Assembly (NCBI GenBank): GCA_034509925.1
Contig: CM067536.1
Location: forward strand, 3,582,501 to 3,646,500
From: Hirudinaria manillensis
Taxonomy: Eukaryota > Annelida > Clitellata > Hirudinida > Hirudinidae
Direction: 5' to 3'
Length of the DNA: 64,000 nt
A program made the position numbers and the translations under genes. The notes below the pieces were generated by a model. It did not search any database. It was not told the origin of the DNA and worked only from the letters and a program-made list of their open reading frames with translations. Below, piece by piece: positions 55,755 to 64,000 of this stretch (position 1 is its first letter; each line of letters opens with the position of its first letter).

Positions 55755-56065
55755 TCCATGTTATTATTATTATTATTATTTGTAATTATGAGCGCCATCA
55801 TCATCCAAGTTATTATTATCTCATCTTATTATTATTATTATTATTACTTTTATAATTATTTACGTTATCCTAACCGCGTCTAACTTGTTATTATTTTTTG
55901 TTTTTTCCATTTGGTCATTTGGGTATTTGCATAATTCTTAACGTCATCATCATCATCATCGTCGTCATCGCCATCACCACCACCATCACCATCACCATCA
56001 TCATCACCACCATCACCATCATCATCACCACCACCATCACCATCATCTTCATCATCATCTTTTAT
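55755..56065. repeat. (ATT)n and (CAT)n tracts
   Basis: ATT runs at about 55760-55790 and 55825-55850, then a long CATCAC/CATCAT run at 55943-56062. The latter is complementary to the GATGAT tracts 0.9 kb to the left. Confidence 0.85.
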
Positions 56066-56069
56066 TATT

Positions 56070-59000
56070 ACAACATGATTTTTATCCAATGGATACTAAA
56101 ACGTTTTCCTGATTGGCGGACGGAATGTTTGTTACCTTTTCCAGGCTTTGGAAGCAGGATTTGGAAAATAACTTTCCAGCTTCTGTTGCACTCCTCGGCG
56201 TTCCTGGCGATCCTCAGCCGCTGGCGGTAGTCAGCATCTGATACTCCAATCAGTAAATTATTTTTTATTTATTAAATAAATTAAATAGATTAAATAAATT
56301 AATAAATTAATCAATCAATCAATCAATCGTTCTGATGAGAATTAATAACTCGCATGCATTAAGACGTGCATTTAAGGAAATGTGATTATACGGAGGTTAT
56401 ACGAATAATCATCACTTCGGTCGGATAATTTTCCAAAATAACGTTCGGCTGTTGAGGTGAGTTTTTGGATCGTCAAAATAATTTTATAAGTATTCGTTCG
56501 TGACGTGCTTCTTAAAAGGCTACATGTAAAGTCAACGTCACAAAACAATGAAGTTACAACTTCATTTATTTATTTATTTATTGAATTAACTATTTATTAA
56601 CTTATTGTGCATTTATTGCCACGTTCTGTGGACGTGATCCAGCTGAGAACGAAATAAATTAGCGATTGCACCGCTTTGGTGTTGGACGATTGTTTTGATA
56701 ATTCACAACGAGTGGAAAGATGCCATTTGATTTCCTGAGGGAGGAATTACTATACGTACATCAGTTTCTGCCTCCCCTCACTTTTAAAGCGTTCTCTCAC
56801 CAATAAACAAGAACTGCTCCATTCCGATTATAAATCATCCTCGAATAACATTCTCATCCAACTACGATGAAAGCGAGGATGTTCGATGTGAGTGTCGTTT
56901 AAACGTCACCTACGTAGAGGCAATAAAATTCTTTTTTAATCTTTAATGTTTTTAATATTTTTAGAAAAACAAAAATTAGTAACCATCTTTTGATGGGCTT
57001 CAGTGATGATTTGTAAATTGTAATAACTAACTCATAGCACGTAACTTTGTAAACAAAACTCTCTACAAAGTGTACGTCTACATCAGATAAAACCGCCAGA
57101 AAATATTTATAAATAACAAAAAAAAACTAATTTCGAGTTTCAAAACCGATGTCGAAAACCCATAGAACCGTTAAAATAATAATAATAAAAAACAAAAAAC
57201 ACAGAAACAGAACGACCGACTAAAACCTAACCTCATCTCGGAGCCAATCCACGCTCAGTTGTCGACCCTGACAAAGTTGTCCATATTTAAGGAGCAATCA
57301 TCTGCGCACATGTATCGGAAGGCAGGCTTTACCCCGAAGTAGAAATAGAAGTGCATCCCGAGTAGAAGTTGGAGAGAAGCAGGTAAGAGAGGCGAGTCGA
57401 GCCACCAAAAGAGCCAAGCGATTCAGAAGAACGCTGAGCAAAACCTGTTGGAAGTAAGGCAAGATGACTTCTTATATAGGTACTCCCACATATCAATCGA
57501 TATGACGGCCAATATAAACTCCATTCCCCTACCAAACTCTTCGGGCGAGATTCTCTGCTCCCCTCTCCTGGAAAATCCTGCAGACCTTTTCCATTTAGCC
57601 ATCAATTTTCCAAACCCGCATAATAAAAAAAACTCCTCTCCGCGAAAGAAAAATTTCTACGTGAATCTTTTCGTAACTTCACTTGGCGTAGAGTATCGAG
57701 CACATCGGCGTGCGTTGCAAACATCGGGATTTGCCAGAAAATAAAGAAGAATTCTAAGATGTTCCTCGTTGTTTGCCTCGAAACTTCAGGCACGACAAGC
57801 GCCTACCGAGCTTTTTTGCCTCCTCAAATCGACTTGTGCGAACTCGAAATAACACATCCGCGAAGTGAAATAAATCCATTCGAACTCATACGGGCAAGGA
57901 AAAACGCTGAAAACAAGCCAACGAACTTTTATTTTAGCACAATCAAACACGACCAGTTATCCGCCGACCATCTTACAATCGAATAAACTGTAAAATTCTA
58001 CTTTAAAAAAACTCGTTTCGAAATGTAATGACGAAAAAATTGGAGGACGACCGGGAATTCAGGACGACCCCAATTCAGTCTCCCCGTGACCTTTCCCGCG
58101 ACCTTTTCGAAGAGTGGCTGCTGAGATCATTTGACGGCAAAAACAGTGGAATGTGAGAAGCGAACAATTGAGAGCTAAGAATCGAAGCTTTTCATTACAG
58201 ACTCCAGCAGCAAAACAACCAACTTGCTTTACATACTCCTCTGGTTCCTCTATCTTCTCGTGCATGGGCCAAACTTTTCATACAACTCCCTGTTTACCAT
58301 TGAAGTCTAGACAATATTTTTAGAATCCTGGAAAAATGCGATGCATCAGCATTCTGGGTTTTCCACGTCTCTCCGTTGGTGGTGATGACTTTTTGGATGC
58401 AAATGACATCAGAAGGAACAAATTCTAATTGATATTTTTCGACGGACGTAAATCATGAAATTACTTGTAATAAAACTAGTTACGAAATTATTCTTATCGT
58501 TTTATGTCAGGAAGTTATTCTTTATGAAACGTTTGTGATGGTTCTTATTTGATTTGTTTGGTTATATTTTAATCATGTTTAACTCAGATAATAATCTGTA
58601 AGATAAAAGATTAATGTCCGATGACTCTCCAAACTCCAAAACTCTAAAAGTTAAAACGTATCAGAGGCGTTCAGTTTCTGCCAAGACTTCTTCAAGTTTG
58701 GCAGAAGGCAGTCTGGTTAAGAGTTTGTTGGATCTTTAGGTTCCACTTTTTTTTTAATAATTTTTCATAAAATCGATCAGTTTTTAATTTTTAAAGTGAA
58801 ATTAATTGGTCCATTAAAGTTTTATTTATTGGAAGACTTAAAGACTTGAACATAAAACAACGAAAATGCTGTACGTCCAATACAAATGTACAAAAGGTGT
58901 ATTCGATGGGAATTGGTAAACGTCTTCACCTATTTTGTGTTTGTTTTCATTAAAATGAGTTCAAGATAAACTCGTTTTACCATTAAATAAGATTTAATTT

Positions 59001-59638
59001 TTCACGATGAAAAAAAATAAATTTTAAAAATAATTTTCTTTTTATTTTATAATTCTTATCTCCTGAACGACTTGAAATCGTTTCAAATGAAATAAAAATT
59101 TAAATGTCATTCCGTTGGCTCCCAAAATTTGTAAATGGTTTTGAATATATGTTATTTATTCAGACGATAATAGCAGAAACGTTTTTGAAATCACTGAACA
59201 AGTGTTAAGGAGTTTTTAAAAATATATTCATTTTCATCGAAAATCGTACTAAAGATCGGAAATGTGGTTGTGCCAAAAGCATTATCTTCTTTCCTATTTT
59301 AACAACAAGTCACCAGCATTCAATTTGAGCGGATAACAATAATATTGCCACAAATCAATTAATTTCGGCACGTTTAACGTTGTCTTGACGCAAGTCATGT
59401 CAGACCGAGTCTTCTCAAATCCCTGCAGAAGTACACAAACGTTAATTCAATTTAACTAGAAATTCCAATACTGGAATAATTGCCTCCGAAAGGACTGATG
59501 AAGTTGAATCTCATGATTGTGCAGTGTCGTCATAGGAGTTGAGGAGCATCATTCAAAAACCATTTACTGAGCGCAATAAAAACAAATGCCAGTTTTTATT
59601 GAAAACAATCACCTAATGCAGTCCGTGCAGTCTCCAAA
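56070..59638. other. Intergenic, no supported gene
   Basis: A stretch at about 57240-58300 is less AT-rich and has overlapping short frames on both strands. None has a recognised motif, splice pattern or codon signal I trust. Confidence 0.45.
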
Positions 59639-59812
59639 TTAATGTCCACTCCTACCAGGCTCAGAGACCTTCACATTCGCTCTCCTGGCTCTCGATTTCC
59701 TTGTTTTCCTTCGAGATCCGCTGAGCTTTCCGATGCCTCGTGGGACTGAAATTCCTTGGTTTTTCCAGTTAGTCGCTTGTCTTTTGCGTCGAGTGTCTTT
59801 GGTGCTGTCCAT
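59639..59812 (-). CDS. Small very basic ORF, 57 aa, function unknown
   Basis: The frame starts MDSTKDTRRKRQATNWKNQG and ends RRANVKVSEPGRSGH. About one third of its residues are Lys or Arg (SGSRRKTRKSRARRA). A minus-strand AATAAA (about 59600-59595) lies some 40 bases after the stop. It is less AT-rich than its surroundings. It could be a small nuclear/DNA-binding protein, the last exon of a longer gene, or chance. No family is recognised. Confidence 0.3.
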   Translation of the reverse strand: MDSTKDTRRKRQATNWKNQGISVPRGIGKLSGSRRKTRKSRARRANVKVSEPGRSGH

Positions 59813-60149
59813 GGAAATGGAGGCATTTAAGAGACGTTAATGCATACATAGAGGGATATTGAATGAATATATAAATTAATAAATAAATTAATCAATTATT
59901 ATTTCGTAAAGGCCAGCATTCTCAGATCGCCATAATCTCCATGGTTACAGGCACGACCGTTGTAACATAATAACTCAATGGAAATGAAGATTACACCTCA
60001 GACGGGTCTCGTGTGGCCAGCCCCCATCAGGCAACGAAAACAACAACATGTGGAAAATAAATTGCATCCTTCCAATACTCGAGTGGATCCTGGATTTTCT
60101 GTGAAGGATCATTTGTTAATGATTAGATGTTTAATGTTGGATAAGTTGA

Positions 60150-60209
60150 ATTAATTAATAATAATAATAATATTATTATTATTGTTATTATTATTATTAT
60201 TATTATTAA

Positions 60210-60246
<37 letters not shown>

Positions 60247-60255
60247 AATATTAAT
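60150..60255. repeat. (ATT)n microsatellite
   Basis: Imperfect TAA/ATT tracts with a change of phase in the middle. Confidence 0.9.
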
Positions 60256-60769
60256 ATTTATGCTAATCTATATTTAATGTTATTAATAGTATGTTAATAT
60301 TATTAGTTATTAGTAATAGCAACAACAAGAAAAGTTAATTTTATCAGGTTCTACAGGCTCCATTAATTTGCTGGCATTTCCTGTTGACGTGTGACACATG
60401 ACACATGCTTATGACATCCTTTTTCAAATGTTGTCATCGAAGTTGTGATGAGTTTCGTATATTATTTGTTAAACCTTTCTTTATCATTTCTAATTGTTGT
60501 GGTTTCAGCGATTTAATATATAATCGAAGTATTTATTTATTTTTTTAAATAATTACTACTTGCTAAGTCATTTTAAGAAGAGCATTTCATAAAAATAATC
60601 TGAAGTTTCTGAAAATGAAGAATTTACAATCGAATGGGGATGCTTCAATATCTTCAAGTCAATTTAAGAACCTTCGTCTGAAACTGACTAATCACTGACA
60701 ACTGCTGACTCACTACTTGATTTGAGTGAACGGTTGGACACGAAAAACATGTCTGATATAAAGATGGAA

Positions 60770-60890
60770 CTCGGGTCAACCGGTCACCGGGTCAGCGATT
60801 TTACAGGGTCGAGTTAGGTAATCGGGTTGAAAGCCTCTATGTTGGATCGGGTAATTGGGTCAAAAATCCTGACCTGGTTCCAATTCTGGC
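60770..60890. repeat. CGGGTCA-rich dispersed repeat, member 3
   Basis: CACCGGGTCAGCGATTTTAC, then GTAATTGGGTCAAAAATCCT and GACCTGGTTCCAATTCTGG. These match members at 33785-33905 and 47760-47960. Confidence 0.65.
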
Positions 60891-63172
60891 ATGAAATGAT
60901 GATATCGATCCAAATCAACCAAATCATTGGGCCGTCCAGATCTTCCAACGTCATTTGATGTTTTGTTTCCTTTTGGATTAAATTTATGAAAGCGGATACA
61001 TTCCCTCTTCTTATGATCTCCCATTTTGGATACAAATACATAATTGCATGTGTTAATGTATACATTATTATACGTATTAAGTATTAAATCTCCTCGAAAT
61101 ATTGGGTATTGAGCACGGTGAACATTATAGGTGGAGGAATCAAAATCATAAGCTTGAAGTTAATCTTAACTTGCCGTAAATAATGATGTTATTTGAAAAA
61201 TCAAATCAATATTTGACATTAATTAATGGAATTATTTTAAGCATCAATTTATACATTCCAATCTTTATTTGCCTTTTTAAATTCCAAAAGTGCCCGGAAA
61301 GCAAAGAATAATTGGACTAACTTTGGACCGCCCAGTGAAATTCATAAATATCAGTGAATCACTGATGTTTATGTCATTCATTCATTCATTTATTCATTCA
61401 ATAGCTCGAGCTTTCCTTTCATCTCTTTATTCATGCATTCTTTCATTCAAGTCCAAACATCGTTTAAAAAAAAATAAATATAATCTGGTCGTTTAAAAGC
61501 TTCCTTGATTTCGCAAGGAATTTGTTCGTTTTATTGACTTAAACTCTACTTTCGTGTTACGTAATGAGGCACGATAATATTGTAATGTAATTGCTGTAAT
61601 TTATCGATCGATGTTCATTTAATATTTTCCCACTTAGGACTTTACCCAAAGTAGGGCTAAGATAATTCTCTACTTTTAATTAATTATTTAACACATAATT
61701 GTTATAAATTTACTCTCAACAATTTGTACGGCAGTAGATTAATGTGCTCGAAATTGTTTGAATGGTATCGAGACTTAAAAATACATTTGATGCACTGCTT
61801 GAGAGCATTTGCATTAAGTCATTGTTCCAAATAGTTGCATTAATCTTTCTCTCTTTTTTTTTTACAAATTCCACATTTTCAGTTCGTATAATCGCAAATA
61901 ATTGGACTTTAGTCAGTTAAATAAACAAACAATTTGGACGGAGGTCCGTTGACCGTGGTGAAATAAACATTCAAGTCTAAAAACTGAATTTCAAATCTAC
62001 ACACACAAACTTTTTTTAACGTTGTCCGAATTTTTGTTTACTTTAAAACACCGCCGCAAACAAACAAAAATTAAAAGTCAGAACCCAGAAGTGAAGAAAT
62101 GATCCCAAGGGAGGAAAACACTCGCTAGAGGTCTCCCAACAACTGAGAGAATTTTGAATCAACGCTTATTGCAGTCCATAAATCTTTAAACAACACATCG
62201 TGCCTGTTATAAACCATGAAAATATTGCAGTAGTATTTAAAACAGAAATTAAATATTGCGAGATCGATCATAATTATTTTTTTATTATTTTTTAGGTAAT
62301 TATAATTGCTTGAATAACTTCGCTGAACCAGCTGGGGGTTATTAATTTACATTGAAGGTTACTTAGAAACACCAGCAGTAACCATTGCAAGGTTATTTTT
62401 AGTCTCGAAAAGCTGCATAATCTGACGTGTGGTTAATATTGTTTATTTGACATAATGTATAATGTTTTTAAAGATCTTCTAAAGTACGATATTAATTTAA
62501 GCTTATAACGCATCTAAAAGTTGTCAAATGAATTTCATTCTTTTATAAAATATTTTATTAAAATAAAAATCATTTGAAGGAAAACAACATCGAGACGTTA
62601 GAAGTCTCTCAGAATGAAACGATCCCAGACGTTTAAATTCATTAGCGAGACCAACCAATGGTTATCATCAACATTTTTACGCGCAGGATTGTCGAGCAGT
62701 TTGCAAAAAAACATACATCCTATAGTGTCCAACACTTGAGATATTTCGACAACATATTGTCATCATCATCACCACTAACGTTTGGAGAATCCATCGTTTA
62801 CCTAGCCGGAAGCGTAACTGAAATCGATAGCGTTGGGTCCAGGTGTGCATTAATTCCCGTCTCATCTTCGTTCAAAGTCTTAGATTAAGATTAGGACTTT
62901 TTATAAACCATGCCAACAGCTCACAAAACAATAATAAGCCAAAGCCATACATCGAGGAAAACAAACAGCACGCTCATCATGCACGAGACTCACACGACGA
63001 GCTACTCAGGCCCAATTTAATGAGAGTCAAAAACTGTCAATTAGATTTTTTCAATTCCGACTTTGTCTAGCCCAACCATAATTCTCGATTCGCAGCCCAA
63101 CATAATTAAGTCTCCGCTAAAAACTGACAACCCAACAAAAAGGCCCAGTTCAGCAAGCAGACTTGTTCATCT
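60891..63172. other. Intergenic, nothing recognised
   Basis: AT-rich. A TTCATTCA run lies at about 61375-61400. The right end probably includes the 3' UTR of the peroxiredoxin gene. Confidence 0.45.
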
Positions 63173-63178
63173 TTTATT
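63173..63178 (-). promoter_or_regulatory. Poly(A) signal of the peroxiredoxin gene
   Basis: AATAAA on the minus strand 123 bases after the stop codon, preceding an A/T run. Confidence 0.5.
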
Positions 63179-63300
63179 CAAAAAAAAAAAAAGAATAATA
63201 AACAAACAACTCCACGACAACATCAACAGCATGAAGTTCTCAATATCCTTTTCCAAAAGTTACAACACGAAACTATTACACGACAGGCCTTTCTAAATCT

Positions 63301-63934
63301 TCAGTTGGCCTTCGTAAAGTATTCCTTGCTGCTGACGGGGTCTGCTTTGATGGTAGCAGCACCTGGCTTCCATCCGGCAGGGCAGACTAAAAAAAAGAAT
63401 AATTTTAAAAATTACTTTATTTTTCACAGTAATTTACTTAAACATATCTGCTGAACACTCACTCACAACTAGTCAAAAGCACCCATCAAACGTTCGTTCA
63501 ACTAGGCTCTAAATTGGCTCACCTAACAACAGCCTCATTATAATATCTGTACCTTGCACCCATAGGTTCACAAATTTCCAAGAACACAACAATGATGATC
63601 AGATGCGTAGTTTTAGACTCATGCAAAGTGACCCGACAGTTCAAAGTTTAGCAAAACAATAGCATAATCAACTCCAAACCATATTTCATCAGACTGAGAC
63701 TAAGATAAAAGACATTGAAACGTTCAATGCAGAGGAAGCACTCGAGATAACAATCAACAAACACACGTCGCTTCTCAAAATAACACGTCCATCCGAGTCT
63801 CACCTTCTCCGTGCTTCTCCACGAACTGGAAGGCCTGGACGAGTCTGAGAGTCTCGTCGACGCTTCTTCCAACCGGCAGATCGTTGATCGTCACCTGCCT
63901 CAAATTGCCCTTACCATCGATGATGAAGAGACCC
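63301..63934 (-). CDS. Typical 2-Cys peroxiredoxin, last two exons (5' part outside window)
   Basis: Thiol peroxidase that reduces H2O2 and organic peroxides with thioredoxin. Exons on the minus strand: 63934-63804 and 63386-63301, with a 417-bp GT-AG intron. The first reads [20 protein letters not shown], then [20 protein letters not shown]. The second reads [20 protein letters not shown] and ends [11 protein letters not shown] holds the resolving cysteine; the peroxidatic cysteine exon is beyond the right edge. The C-terminal YF pair of oxidation-sensitive eukaryotic 2-Cys peroxiredoxins is present. The class is Prx1/2/4-like; which one cannot be told without the N-terminus. Confidence 0.92.
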
Positions 63935-64000
63935 CTTGAATTATGGACAATTTACATCATACATACATATGACCAAAAAGCTTTTGAAAATAATCTCCAA

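Noticed and set aside
55880..56089. Minus-strand frame with a long Asp/Gly run
   Set aside because: It is a translation of the CAT trinucleotide tract.
57448..57986. Adjacent 98- and 75-codon frames in a GC-richer patch
   Set aside because: Overlapping frames on the other strand are as long, and no family features or splice sites join them.
1..64000. CRISPR array, bacterial operons, riboswitches
   Set aside because: Spliced metazoan genes throughout; the only regular arrays are microsatellites without unique spacers.

Overview
This is a window of an AT-rich invertebrate animal nuclear genome. The evidence is multi-exon genes with short GT-AG introns (and a few GC-AG ones), metazoan families (alpha-2-macroglobulin/TEP, WSC-EGF secreted proteins, Topors, a MEP-1-like zinc-finger protein, a 2-Cys peroxiredoxin), and a heavy load of LTR, Copia and CR1/Jockey-type LINE retroelements plus pentanucleotide microsatellites. 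I cannot name the phylum from the sequence.

Layout. 1-6330 (+): 31 exons of an alpha-2-macroglobulin/TEP-family gene, cut by the left edge, whose thioester site is no longer GCGEQ. 6.8-8.6 kb: a young, complete, small LTR element carrying a single SAP-domain ORF. 9.3-43 kb (-): four tandem paralogous genes (A, B, C, D) for secreted proteins with architecture signal peptide - WSC - WSC - EGF - EGF - calcium-binding EGF, all with nine exons at the same positions and phases. A and B lie in a recent ~6 kb segmental duplication; C and D are older copies. The space between and inside these genes is filled by a degenerate LINE (14.9-18.8 kb), a Copia fragment (20.4-22.2 kb), a gag-like LTR fragment (22.3-23.6 kb), two further SAP-element copies, two solo LTRs and (TATTA)n arrays. 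A stray copy of the TEP 3' tail at 20.2-20.4 kb, just before the B unit, shows that the duplicated unit once included the end of the TEP gene.

45.4-46.8 kb (-): a short Topors-type RING E3 gene. 49.1-51.4 kb (+): a large C2H2 zinc-finger gene resembling MEP-1. 51.4-63.3 kb: AT-rich DNA with microsatellites, a dispersed repeat and at most one small basic ORF. 63.3-63.9 kb (-): the last two exons of a typical 2-Cys peroxiredoxin, running off the right edge.

How it may work together: the TEP gene and the WSC-EGF cluster look like a fast-evolving locus of secreted recognition proteins. All four WSC-EGF genes share a compact core promoter (GATA-factor site GATAAGGC a few bases upstream of a TATA box, 33-45 bp from the ATG), so they are probably expressed in the same tissue. 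Between A and B the exons are about as diverged as the introns and most exon changes alter the protein, which suggests weak constraint or diversifying selection. An immune or host-defence role is an inference from the families, not shown by the sequence.
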